NCBI RefSeq assembly: GCF_006874585.1
Contig: NZ_CP029765.1
Location: forward strand, 48,865-112,864
Source: Sphingomonas sp. IC081
GTDB lineage: Bacteria > Pseudomonadota > Alphaproteobacteria > Sphingomonadales > Sphingomonadaceae
Direction: 5' to 3'
DNA: 64,000 nt
The translations under genes and the position numbers were made by a program. The first letter of the stretch is position 1; each line of letters begins with the position of its first letter. Shown here piece by piece: positions 16,902-24,713 of the stretch. Under the pieces are notes generated by a model. It saw nothing but the letters and a program-made list of their open reading frames with translations, searched no databases and was not told the origin of the DNA.

Positions 16902-17956
16902 TGGCTCGTAAATGGTCGCCAAACCTCGAGCCCGAGACGCTGGCGTTCCCGATAAAGCCGCGCCGACATGAAGCGTTCGACTCGTGGTTGAACCGTTTGA
17001 CCGTCGCGCACCAGGTGCGCCGGTCACAGCTTTTCCGCCATCTGCAGATCGATCCGGTCTTGGCGAGCCTGGATCTTGCGCGGGGGCAGGGCGGTCTCGA
17101 TCCTGCACAGCATTCCGCCTGCGACGAGATGGTGAAGCGGCTTGCCTGGGCGGTCGAAGTTGATCCCGAGCAGATCATGGCGATGTTTGTCGGGTGCGAG
17201 GCGGGTGCGCTTCTGCCAGGTCCGCATCGCCGTTACGTTTGCGCGCAATGTTGGTACGAGGCGCAGCGGGCAGGTGAACCTTTGATCGTGTGCCGGGAAT
17301 GGATTTTGCGGGCGAGTTGGCGATGCCGAAGGCATGGGTTGCCGCTCAGCGACATGCGGACCATTCCGTCGGACGCCAGGGGACGGCAGCTTCAGGCGTT
17401 TTTGGCGTATGCGGGCATACGATCTCGTAAGCTCCTATTGAAAATCAGGCCGAATGCGCACGCGCGTGCGCAAAACAACGCCGTGCTTGATTACCTGATC
17501 GCACTCGGCAATTGGGAGGGGCTGGCCCCGCCATACCCGGCCTATCAGGTCCGGTTTGCAGCCAATCAATACCATTTCGCGCATGATCGGATCGCGATGC
17601 TGGCCCTGGCGCACAGCTCGCGTTCCTACAGCGCGCGTCGGTTTGAGCGCATGATCGCGGCCAAGCTGCCAGAGCGGCCGCTACCTGGTGGGGGAACCAA
17701 ACCACCGGTTCGAGGCGCGTTGCGGCTGCGGACCTGCAGGCCTTCCAAACCCAAATCCACATGGACATGTGACATCTTTGCGCTGTTCGCCGCATACGGC
17801 GCGGTGCAACAGCGCCGGGACAGGGAAAGGGAACTGGCGGTGGTATTCGCGTGCCTCGATCGGTTTCCTCGTCCCGCGATAGCAGCCTGCCAGCCTAGCG
17901 ATCTGCTTGGTAGCGCCAATCGGACAGTGCCGGGGGAAACCGGACGGTGCAGATGA
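16901..17956 (+). CDS. tniQ: TniQ-family target-selection protein
   Basis: A 351-residue TniQ-domain protein. The diagnostic opening is RRHEAFDSWLNRL, followed by the zinc-finger pair YVCAQCW and WRCRRHGLPL near residues 107-150. TniQ proteins bridge TniB to a target DNA feature; TnsD is the related attachment-site reader of Tn7. The 3' end overlaps the convergent HTH gene by about 60 bases. The C-terminal half diverges from what I recall of Tn5053 TniQ, as expected for the target-specific part. Confidence 0.87.
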   Translation: MARKWSPNLEPETLAFPIKPRRHEAFDSWLNRLTVAHQVRRSQLFRHLQIDPVLASLDLARGQGGLDPAQHSACDEMVKRLAWAVEVDPEQIMAMFVGCEAGALLPGPHRRYVCAQCWYEAQRAGEPLIVCREWILRASWRCRRHGLPLSDMRTIPSDARGRQLQAFLAYAGIRSRKLLLKIRPNAHARAQNNAVLDYLIALGNWEGLAPPYPAYQVRFAANQYHFAHDRIAMLALAHSSRSYSARRFERMIAAKLPERPLPGGGTKPPVRGALRLRTCRPSKPKSTWTCDIFALFAAYGAVQQRRDRERELAVVFACLDRFPRPAIAACQPSDLLGSANRTVPGETGRCR

Positions 17957-18878
17957 AGGGAGCAAAGGGGCCTTGTCCCTGCACGAGGCGCTGGGCCTCC
18001 AACTGGCGCAGCAGCTTGCCGGCTCCCGCCTTGGTCGCAGGGAGCGCGCGGGCCAGTTGCGCGGCGGTCATGCCGCCAAGCCCGAACAGCAGCATCCAGG
18101 CGAGTGAGAGCCGCGAGTTGCTGCGCTGGTTTGCAAATGTGCGCGCGAAGATCTCGGCGGCACGAGACACCTCGACGATGTCGCGCGCGGCGGCGTGCAG
18201 GGCTTCGCGCAGGAAACGCGCCGCATCGTCCCGCTGCTCGTCGGCATGACGGTCTGCACGGAAGAGCCGGCGGCGGACGAGACCGGGGAAGGGCAGGGGG
18301 CTTTCGCTCAGGCCAAAGGCATCGCCGCGTGCGGTGGCGGCGAGGTTGATCGCCCAGCAGGGCGTGCGCGCGGTGGCCGAGAGTGGATCGCGTTCGTCAC
18401 CGCGCGAGTAGCGGAACTGTTCGACGAGGTGGAGCAATCGCTCAAGCGGGTCGTCCGGCAACGCGCCGTGCTCGGATCCGGTTCGATCCAGGGCGGCGAA
18501 CACCGCTTCGAGATCGTCGCTGCTTGCCGCGACGATCGCCGCGGTCTCGGCCGCCTCGCTTGCCATCGGCGCGATGGCGACAGCGCGGACGAGGCGGATG
18601 CCTTCGGGGAGCGCATTTTCACGCGGGGGGAGGGCGCGTTCGAGGAGGACGAGGAAGGCATCGCGCTCGGCGCTGCACTCGGCGCCGACGAGCGTACGCC
18701 CAAGCGTAATCGCGCGGTCGTCGCGGTACTGCGCCCAGGCGCGCGCAAGTGTGCGCAGCGCGAGCGAACGGCGCATTTGTGCGGAATAGAGCGAAGGCGA
18801 GCCGACGAGCACACGCGCCAGCGCATCGACCTGGCCGATCCCGAAGGCGATTTGTGTGGCTCCGGTAGGGCTGTTCAA
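17895..18878 (-). CDS. HTH protein divergent from tyrosine recombinase 1 (327 aa), TnpT-like position
   Basis: Family not recognised. The N-terminal 100 residues include a conserved-looking AERDAF motif followed by PP, and the C-terminal quarter carries a winged-helix-like HTH (MTAAQLARALPATKAGAGKL). The gene interrupted at 13735 and 22104 is a homologue along its full length. It is divergent from a tyrosine recombinase with a 213-base gap, as tnpT is from tnpS in Tn4651-type transposons, where the partner is a DNA-binding resolution accessory. That role is inference from layout. Confidence 0.65.
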   Translation of the reverse strand: MNSPTGATQIAFGIGQVDALARVLVGSPSLYSAQMRRSLALRTLARAWAQYRDDRAITLGRTLVGAECSAERDAFLVLLERALPPRENALPEGIRLVRAVAIAPMASEAAETAAIVAASSDDLEAVFAALDRTGSEHGALPDDPLERLLHLVEQFRYSRGDERDPLSATARTPCWAINLAATARGDAFGLSESPLPFPGLVRRRLFRADRHADEQRDDAARFLREALHAAARDIVEVSRAAEIFARTFANQRSNSRLSLAWMLLFGLGGMTAAQLARALPATKAGAGKLLRQLEAQRLVQGQGPFAPFICTVRFPPALSDWRYQADR

Positions 18879-19004
18879 GGCGCTCTCTCCTGCGGCGGCG
18901 AACCGCTGATCGAGCTAGCCCCAGCGCCCCCGATGGTCAATCGCAGAGTTTACCAAATTGCCAATTCAGTATCCCACGATTGCACATACTATTTACCGGA
19001 ATTT

Positions 19005-19023
19005 CCATAATCGTACATTATGG
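19005..19023. promoter_or_regulatory. Candidate recombination core between divergent HTH and recombinase genes
   Basis: CCATAAT (19005-19011) and ATTATGG (19017-19023) are perfect inverted 7-mers around a 5-base spacer CGTAC, in an AT-rich patch 70 bases before recombinase 1. Two inverted half-sites around a short spacer is the normal shape of a tyrosine-recombinase crossover site. It could instead be an operator. Confidence 0.45.
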
Positions 19024-19091
19024 TAAGTTCAATGTTGCCGAAACGACCGATTTTGCCCAAAAAGACCCGGTGAAACCCGCAGGAAACACCG

Positions 19092-20240
19092 ATGTTCGCC
19101 GCACCTGATCCGCCGTTCCCGTCTGCGGTCGAGCTGGTGCTGCAGCGATTTGCGCCGCTGGTCGATGCACGCGGCGCCAGCGCGATCGGGTTCGAGGCTG
19201 CGGTCAAGGCGATGGCGCCGGCGACCAAGGCGGCGATCACCGCCGATCTCAAGTGCTACCTCGCTTGGTGCACAAGGCGTCGGCCGGTTGTCATGGCGGT
19301 CCCCGCCGAGCCGGAGACCTTGGTTCACTACCTAAACTGGCTGGCCAAGGGTTCGGACACGCGGCGCCCTGCGAAGCCCGCCACGCTGGCGCGTCGGATC
19401 GCCAGCATCGCCCGCGTCCACCGTATCCTCGGCTTCGGCGAAAAGGAGGCGCTGCCGACCCAGGCGGGAATGGTGCGCGATACCTTGAAGGGAATCCGTC
19501 GCGACAAGCGGCAACGCCAGCGACAGGCTGCGCCACTCCGGCTTGGTGAAGAGATGGCCGAAGGGCAGGGGGCTCCCGAAGGGGTGACGATCAAGGCGCT
19601 GCTCGCGTCGTGCGGCTCCGACACTATCGGTTTGCGTGACGCGGCGCTGATCAGCCTTGCCTATGACGCCGGCTTGCGGGTCTCTGAGTTGGTTGGCACC
19701 CAGGTCGCTGATCTGCGGCAGGTCGGCGACGGCAGCGGCCGGCTCGATATCGCTTACTCCAAGACTGACCAATTGGGGGAGGGGGCCAAGGCCTGGCTGT
19801 CGCCCGACACCATGGCGCGCGTGTCGGCCTGGTTATTGGCAAGTGGCCTTAGCGAAGGCCCGGTGTTCAGGCGGATCAATGTTCTGACCAGTCCGCCCGA
19901 TGCTGCCGGACAGCAGATCGTGCGGCACTACATTGGTGCCAAGCCGCTGACCCGCCAAGGGGTAGTCGCCCTCCTTCGCCGACGGGTGCTCGAGGCTGTA
20001 GATCTCGGCCACGTCGAGTTCGAACCTGGAATGGAGGGAGACGCGGTGCGCGGTCTGAGCGCTCATTCGTTCCGGGTCGGGCTGACCCAGGATCTTTTCG
20101 CGGCCGGGGAGGATGGCGCGGGAATAGCATTGGCGCTGCGGTGGTCTTCTCCCACCACCGCGCTGCGCTACGCGCGCGAGCTCGCCGTTGGGAGCAATGC
20201 GGCGGCGCGAGTGCTTGGGAAGATGCGAGGCGCTGCCTGA
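19092..20240 (+). CDS. Tyrosine recombinase 1 (382 aa)
   Basis: Site-specific recombinase with all expected catalytic residues: R196 (GLRVSEL), the Lys in YSKTDQ, H325 and R328 (HSFRVG), W351 (LRWSS) and nucleophile Y360 (LRYAR). The N-terminal 170 residues form a SAM-like core-binding domain (YLAWCTRRR, VHYLNWLAKG). It is carried inside a TniABQ transposon and divergent from an HTH gene. Cointegrate resolution is the likeliest job because TniA-type transposition without TnsA is replicative. Confidence 0.88.
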   Translation: MFAAPDPPFPSAVELVLQRFAPLVDARGASAIGFEAAVKAMAPATKAAITADLKCYLAWCTRRRPVVMAVPAEPETLVHYLNWLAKGSDTRRPAKPATLARRIASIARVHRILGFGEKEALPTQAGMVRDTLKGIRRDKRQRQRQAAPLRLGEEMAEGQGAPEGVTIKALLASCGSDTIGLRDAALISLAYDAGLRVSELVGTQVADLRQVGDGSGRLDIAYSKTDQLGEGAKAWLSPDTMARVSAWLLASGLSEGPVFRRINVLTSPPDAAGQQIVRHYIGAKPLTRQGVVALLRRRVLEAVDLGHVEFEPGMEGDAVRGLSAHSFRVGLTQDLFAAGEDGAGIALALRWSSPTTALRYARELAVGSNAAARVLGKMRGAA

Positions 20241-20250
20241 GCTTCCTGCG

Positions 20251-20319
20251 ATGTCGTCAATTTTGGCACTGAAGCGGTTAGAGGTGTTGCGACATTGACG
20301 TCAACTTTGGCGCATCACA
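20251..20319. repeat. Internal transposon-end-like repeats (second right end)
   Basis: On the minus strand, reading from 20319: TGTGATGCGCCAAAG followed by TTGACGTC, and then from 20271 CAGTGCCAAAATTGACGACA. The two share GYGCCAAARTTGACG. The second also matches the left transposon end (AAAATT.ACGACAT). It therefore looks like a bona fide end of the same element family lying inside the present transposon. Confidence 0.6.
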
Positions 20320-20733
20320 ACTGTCGAGCAACGTCAGCGCGCGGACGAGGGCAGGGGCTGCGTCCCAGTCTGCTGGGGGATCGAAGGTGAAGGGCAAGTC
20401 TTCGCGCCAGTGCCGCCCGGCCTTCTCGGCGAGTTGGGTCAGCCAGGGGGCAAAGGCGCCGAAAGGATCACCCGCCGTTTCGAGGCGAGGCCGCCCGGCA
20501 AGCTGAAGACCGCATTGCCAGGAAATAATATCGATTTCTTCGATTTCGAGATGCTGCAGGCTAAGCGCTTTGGCATAGCCGTTCCAGCTGGCGCGCAGAC
20601 GCCAGGCCGGAGCGAGCGCAGTCGCGGAAATCCGGGCATCAAGCCGCCCGATCGCACCGCTGGCGTCGGCGAGTGCGCTCACCAGATCGGGCGTCCAGGC
20701 GAGCGCGCAGAGGGGCGGGAGAGGGCGGTTCAC
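20278..20733 (-). pseudogene. Truncated gene divergent from tyrosine recombinase 2
   Basis: The N-terminal part (AIGRLDARI, HLEIEEIDIISWQCG, AGDPFGAFAPW, HWREDLPF) resembles the opening of plasmid-borne HTH proteins of the RHE_PE00001/DUF1612 type, assigned from memory. The reading frame runs into the internal end repeat at 20319 and stops at 20278, so roughly the last 19 residues are end-derived and the expected C-terminal HTH is missing. It appears cut by insertion of the tniABQ-bearing unit. Confidence 0.6.
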
Positions 20734-20850
20734 GGATCAATAATAGACGTAAACCCACCTTTCAGTCCACATGGATGGCATACTAGTGTTGATAATGGCT
20801 GCTTATCGTGCCCCTATACATTGAAGAATCGTCCGGTTATCGTCGCGTAC

Positions 20851-22002
20851 ATGCCGAAACAGCGCCCCAGACCCGCCACAGGCAGCGCCATCGTCCCGTT
20901 GAGCGCTGCCCCGGCCGATCTCGTCGCCGATGTCCGCTCCCTGATTGGATCGGGGGCCATTTCTGGCGGTCGTATCGACGAGGCCTTGCTCGAAGCAGCG
21001 ATGCGGGGCTGGTCGGTCAATACCCGGCGCGCGTTCCGCTCGGACCTCGGCCTGTGGGGGAAATGGTGCCACTCGCGCCGGATTGCGCCGGGTTCGGCCG
21101 AACCCGCCGACGTAGCTGCCTGGATCCGTGCGCTTGCCGGGATCGATCCGTCGGATCTGAAAACCCGCGCCATGGCGACGATTGAGCGCTACCTCGTCCA
21201 TGTCGGGTGGGCCTACCGGATGGCGGGGCTGACGGATCCGACCGCCGACCCGCTGGTCAGGTTCGAGCGCAAGGCTGCGCGCAATCATCTCGGCGTGCGC
21301 CAGAGGCAGGCGCGCGCCATCCGGTTCAAGGGCGACATCGCTGATCTCGACAGTCCCGCCTCTGGCGTGTGCCTCGTCCATCTGCTCAAGGCCTGTCGCC
21401 GCGACGAATTGGGGATGCGCGACGCGGCGCTGCTTCGCATTGCTTACGACACCGCCACGCGGCGCTCTGAACTGGTGGCGATCGATATCGGCCATATCGA
21501 GGGGCCAGACAGCGAGGGGGCCGGGCTGCTGCACATCCCCTCGAGCAAGACCGACCGAAAGCAGGTCGGAGCCGAGGCTTACCTCTCTCCAGCGACCATG
21601 GCGGCGATCGCGCGCTGGCGCGGTGCGGGTGGGATCGACAAGGGGCCGCTGCTGCGAAGGGTCAAGACGCACTTTGACGGCTCGATCGATAGCATCGGTA
21701 CAGAACGCCTGCACCCGAACAGCATCACACTCATTTACAAGCGTCTCATCCGCCGGGCCTGGGAGAAGGGCCTGCTCGGTGAAATGAGCGAAACCGAACG
21801 AGATCGCTGGCTTAAGGCGGTCTCGTCACACTCGATCCGGGTCGGGGTAGCACAGGACAATTTTGCGGCAGGCGAGGATCTCCCCGCGATCATGCAGGCC
21901 TACCGTTGGCGCGATGCGCGCACGGTGTTGCGCTACGGATCAAAGCTAGCCGCAAAGAGCGGGGCGAGCGCCAGGCTGGCGAAGCGGTTTTCCGAACAGT
22001 AA
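20851..22002 (+). CDS. Tyrosine recombinase 2 (383 aa)
   Basis: Second integrase-family recombinase of the transposon. Catalytic residues seen: R204 (ATRRSEL), Lys in SSKTDR, H327 and R330 (HSIRVG), W353 (YRWRD), Y362 (LRYGS). The ATG at 20851 is chosen because upstream in-frame sequence is the complement of the divergent gene. It is only modestly similar to recombinase 1, so the two are not a recent duplication. It ends 100 bases before the right transposon end, the position expected for a resolution module. Confidence 0.87.
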   Translation: MPKQRPRPATGSAIVPLSAAPADLVADVRSLIGSGAISGGRIDEALLEAAMRGWSVNTRRAFRSDLGLWGKWCHSRRIAPGSAEPADVAAWIRALAGIDPSDLKTRAMATIERYLVHVGWAYRMAGLTDPTADPLVRFERKAARNHLGVRQRQARAIRFKGDIADLDSPASGVCLVHLLKACRRDELGMRDAALLRIAYDTATRRSELVAIDIGHIEGPDSEGAGLLHIPSSKTDRKQVGAEAYLSPATMAAIARWRGAGGIDKGPLLRRVKTHFDGSIDSIGTERLHPNSITLIYKRLIRRAWEKGLLGEMSETERDRWLKAVSSHSIRVGVAQDNFAAGEDLPAIMQAYRWRDARTVLRYGSKLAAKSGASARLAKRFSEQ

Positions 22003-22032
22003 GGTGCTTTGCCAGCGGTTGCGGTACGGGCT

Positions 22033-22103
22033 GAATGCAGTTTATTGTGGCGCGTGAAACCGGAAGAACTGCACGCCATTGCATTCTATTTTGGCGTCCG
22101 ACA
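22033..22103. repeat. Right transposon end with subterminal repeat
   Basis: On the minus strand, the end reads TGTCGGACGCCAAAATAG followed by AATGCA. A second copy 50 bases further in reads CGCGCCACAATAAACTGCA; the shared pattern is CGCCAMAATARAMTGCA. It is followed outside by CTCAG. Confidence 0.7.
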
Positions 22104-22108
22104 CTCAG
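22104..22108. repeat. Target-site duplication, right copy (CTCAG)
   Basis: Second copy of the five bases found at 14252-14256, directly after the transposon's terminal ACA. Confidence 0.88.
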
Positions 22109-22522
22109 CTGCCTGACGAATTCGACCAGCGCGGCGAGCGGATCCTCGGTTGGTAATAGCGCATCAAGCCGCTCGGCCGCGGAATCGGCGATTGCGTAAC
22201 TGCGGGCGAACACTTCGGGCGCACCCTTGGCGGCGAGCACGGTGGCGGCGGCATGGGCGAGGGGCGGTGCGGCGCGCCGGGCGATCCACGAGATAAAGGC
22301 ATCGCGCTCGGCGACGTGGTAGCTGCGCACCAGCTCGGCGGCGTCGAGCCCTGGATCGTGATCAGGGCCAAGGTTTTCAAAGGGATAGGCGCTGACATGG
22401 TGGTTCCACAGGCGGCGGAGCGAGATGCGGGCGAGGAGCATGGCTTCCGTTCGGGAGAGCAACGGCAAGGCGCCGTCGATCCGCGCGACTTCCAAGTGCC
22501 ACGATGATGGCGAGGCGTTCAT
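22104..22522 (-). pseudogene. 5' part of the HTH-protein gene split by the transposon
   Basis: Starts at the ATG at 22522 and encodes an N-terminal half matching the intact transposon-borne homologue (AERDAFISWIARRAAPP versus AERDAFLVLLERALPP; DPLAALVEFVRQL versus DPLERLLHLVEQF). Homology stops exactly at CTCAG (22104-22108), where the transposon begins. The remainder is at 13735-14256. The function of the intact gene is unknown; its C-terminal HTH suggests DNA binding. Confidence 0.85.
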
Positions 22523-22964
22523 GAGAATGAAAGTATAGGAACCGCCGAAAAGGTAAACTCCGCTTATACGGCTGATAGCATGTCCGATAAGTGCCCTTCA
22601 CGGACAGCACAAACCAGGCTATGAGGCGAGGGGTTTTTGTCGGTTTCAGGATACGACCGGACTCCCCGCCACCGCTGAATTTTCGCTACCAGCCCCGCAA
22701 GAATACGGCCGGATTCAGGGAAGAATACCGCCGGCCGCCAATGTGCTGCGCGGCAGAGTTCCGGCATTTTCAGGGGCACTTCCTGGCGGTATCCGCAGGC
22801 TACGGCCGGCCGGGGCAGGGGCCTCTCTCAAGTTCCGTACACTCGGCTAAAATGAACGGGGCGGTAGACGCCTGTCCTACTGAGGGGTGATGGTCAAAGG
22901 CAGCTTACGCGTCTACCTTACGGGGGCAACCGAACGGTTGACCTCGTTAGATGGATTGTGACAG
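22523..22964. other. Gene-free region upstream of the serine recombinase, possible res site
   Basis: About 440 bases with no supported gene. TGTCCG (22579-22584) and CGGACA (22600-22605) form an inverted pair, and several GC-rich inverted motifs lie at 22720-22820. Serine resolvases usually act at a res site next to their own gene, so one is expected here, but no subsites could be assigned by eye. Confidence 0.3.
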
Positions 22965-23882
22965 ATGCCCCTTATTGGCTACGCCCGCGTATCGACGGAC
23001 GAACAGGACACGTCTGCGCAGCTCGGTGAGCTTCAGCGCGTGGGCTGCGCAACCATATTTGAGGACCGGGCCAGCGGTGGCAGCCGGAGCCGACCTAAAC
23101 TAGCCAGCGCGCTCGCAGCGGTAGGGCAGGGGGACACCCTTGTGGTTGTGCGGATTGATCGCCTCGCACGATCGTTGTCGCATTTGCTCGAAATGGTTGA
23201 AGGGCTTCGTGCGAAGGGGGCGTATTTTCGCTCGATCAACGATCCGATCGACACCAGCAGCCCGCAAGGCATGCTGATGACACAGATGCTGGGCGCCTTT
23301 GCAGAGTTCGAACGCGCGCTTATTAGGGAGCGTACGCGCGCTGGCCTCAAAGCGGCAGTTGCCCGCGGCGCTAAGCCGGGAAATCCGAAAATGCGCGCCC
23401 GGGATCCGTCAGCAATCGATGCCTTGCGTCACACCCTGAGAGAAAAGCATCTCCACGATCTGATCGATGGGCGGCGGGGTTGGCTGCCGCTCGTTGAGCG
23501 CCTGCGCCCGCAGTTGCCCTGGGCGGTGGTGTTGCGGCACATTCGGTCGATCAAGCCCCCGGTGCGTTCGTTTTCTGAACGCACGCTGGTGAAGGCGTGC
23601 CGAACGCTTGTTGATGCAGGCTATGCAAATCCTGTGATCCTTGAGACGGCGCCGCGCCTTTCGAATGATAGTCGCGTTGCCCTACTCGTTGCGGACAAGC
23701 TCAGGAGCGAGCCAGACGCGACGCTGCGCGGCATTGCGGCTTGGTTAAGTAAGGATTTGCGAGAGCCAACGCCGCGAGGGGGGATGCAATGGTCACCTGA
23801 GGGCGTGAGACGAGTCATTGCGCAGGCGCAAGGCCTAGGCATTCTTCCTGATAGATCGGCGGCCCGGGGAATTCGCGAATGA
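22965..23882 (+). CDS. Serine recombinase (resolvase/invertase family) with extended C-terminus
   Basis: A 305-residue serine recombinase. The catalytic serine is S10 in YARVSTDEQ; RIDRLARS and AEFERALIRERT are the other signature motifs. The catalytic domain ends near residue 135. The usual resolvase C-terminus is about 45 residues, but here about 160 follow, with a further helix-turn-helix-like stretch near the end (GVRRVIAQAQGLG). It lies outside the TniABQ transposon, beyond its right duplication, so it is not that element's TniR. It could be a remnant of a Tn3-like element or a plasmid dimer-resolution gene. Confidence 0.85.
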   Translation: MPLIGYARVSTDEQDTSAQLGELQRVGCATIFEDRASGGSRSRPKLASALAAVGQGDTLVVVRIDRLARSLSHLLEMVEGLRAKGAYFRSINDPIDTSSPQGMLMTQMLGAFAEFERALIRERTRAGLKAAVARGAKPGNPKMRARDPSAIDALRHTLREKHLHDLIDGRRGWLPLVERLRPQLPWAVVLRHIRSIKPPVRSFSERTLVKACRTLVDAGYANPVILETAPRLSNDSRVALLVADKLRSEPDATLRGIAAWLSKDLREPTPRGGMQWSPEGVRRVIAQAQGLGILPDRSAARGIRE

Positions 23883-24424
23883 GCGTAGGAGAGCGAGCAC
23901 GAGATCAGAATTCCGTTAGCGGCCCGGTGCCTGCCTCGAGCGGATCAAACAGCCCGATCCTGACGTAATTTGGGACTTCACGGTCGTTCCCGAGCGCGAC
24001 CGTGAATGACGCGTTTCGCCGAAACCTGACATTGGCGGATACGCACCCCAAGGTCATCCCGCGTTCGGTTATTGGTCGGCTCGCGCCGTCAAACCGCGAG
24101 ACTGCATCCACTAGATTAGTTCGTCGCACTAGTGGGCGCTAGTGGTCCCCTTCGGGTTCAGATAGACCCCGTGCGAAAGCGCTCATAGATGTGAAGCTCG
24201 GCCGACGCTACTGCCTCCCGCCAAGCTTTATAGAATTGCACAGGAGTTCGCCATTTACTCGTCGTCCGCCGCCACGACAATGAACGTAGGCGGCGCATCG
24301 GCGGGAACCGGCGTGCAAAGCCCGCCATAGATCAGGCTGGCAAAGTCCGGTGATCGTGCCCTACGGCGTGGTGTAGATTTCCGTCACCACCGTCCATTTC
24401 GGCATCGGGATGAACCGGTGATGC
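23883..24424. other. Degenerate region between recombinase and transposase remnant
   Basis: About 540 bases. A 74-codon minus-strand frame at 23905-24129 contains a natural-looking run (FTVALGNDREVPNYVRIG) but no recognisable family or ribosome site. The rest shows no open frame of note. Probably decayed DNA between mobile elements. Confidence 0.3.
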
Positions 24425-24676
24425 GCTAGGTACAGCCGAGAGCATGGCGATGGGATTGTCGCTGACGGGAGCCATAGTTTCAAGCGTCATATAGGGGGCG
24501 TGCTGGACAGCCCATTCGTCACTCTGCTCCATGAGGATGGCGCCGATCAGGCCCGTGAACACTCGCTTCGGCGCCCCCCCCAAAAAAAAGGCGCCTTCCA
24601 CGTCGGCCCGGATACCCCTTCGGATGCCTTCAATCCCCGGCGCAACCGCCCGCACTCGCCAGCGGGCATTTGGCAT
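24425..24676 (-). pseudogene. C-terminal remnant of an IS256-family (Mutator) transposase
   Basis: The minus-strand translation includes RVFTGLIGAILMEQSDEW and YMTLETMAPVSD, the characteristic C-terminal segment of IS256-family transposases. Only about 60-80 residues remain of a protein usually near 400; the DDE catalytic core is absent. It borders the efflux island and may mark the element that delivered it. A run of nine or more A after CCCCCC at about 24575-24592 is unusual locally. Confidence 0.6.
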
Positions 24677-24713
24677 GTCCGCCTGCTTCCTATCGGTCAG
24701 GCAATCGGGTCGG

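Larger units (their letters stand above)
14257..22103. mobile_element. 7.85-kb TniABQ (Tn5053/Tn7-like) transposon with two tyrosine-recombinase modules
   Basis: Bounded by TGTGACGCGAAAAAAT on the left and, on the complementary strand at the right, TGTCGGACGCCAAAAT, each beside CTCAG. Gene order is tniA, tniB, tniQ (plus), an HTH gene (minus), tyrosine recombinase 1 (plus), an internal end-like repeat, a truncated gene (minus), tyrosine recombinase 2 (plus). No serine resolvase, mercury genes or integron is present inside, unlike classical Tn5053 and Tn402. It is inserted in a gene related to its own HTH cargo gene. The recombinases probably resolve cointegrates. Confidence 0.88.

Noticed and set aside
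18195..19010. 271-codon plus-strand open frame opposite the transposon HTH gene
   Set aside because: The minus-strand product has a full-length homologue in the split gene; the plus frame has no recognisable features.
20410..20850. N-terminal extension of tyrosine recombinase 2 by 147 codons
   Set aside because: The extra sequence is the complement of the divergent truncated gene; the ATG at 20851 gives a normal recombinase length.
22965..23882. Serine recombinase as the TniR resolvase of the TniABQ transposon
   Set aside because: It lies 860 bases outside the element's right duplication, and the element already has its own recombinases.
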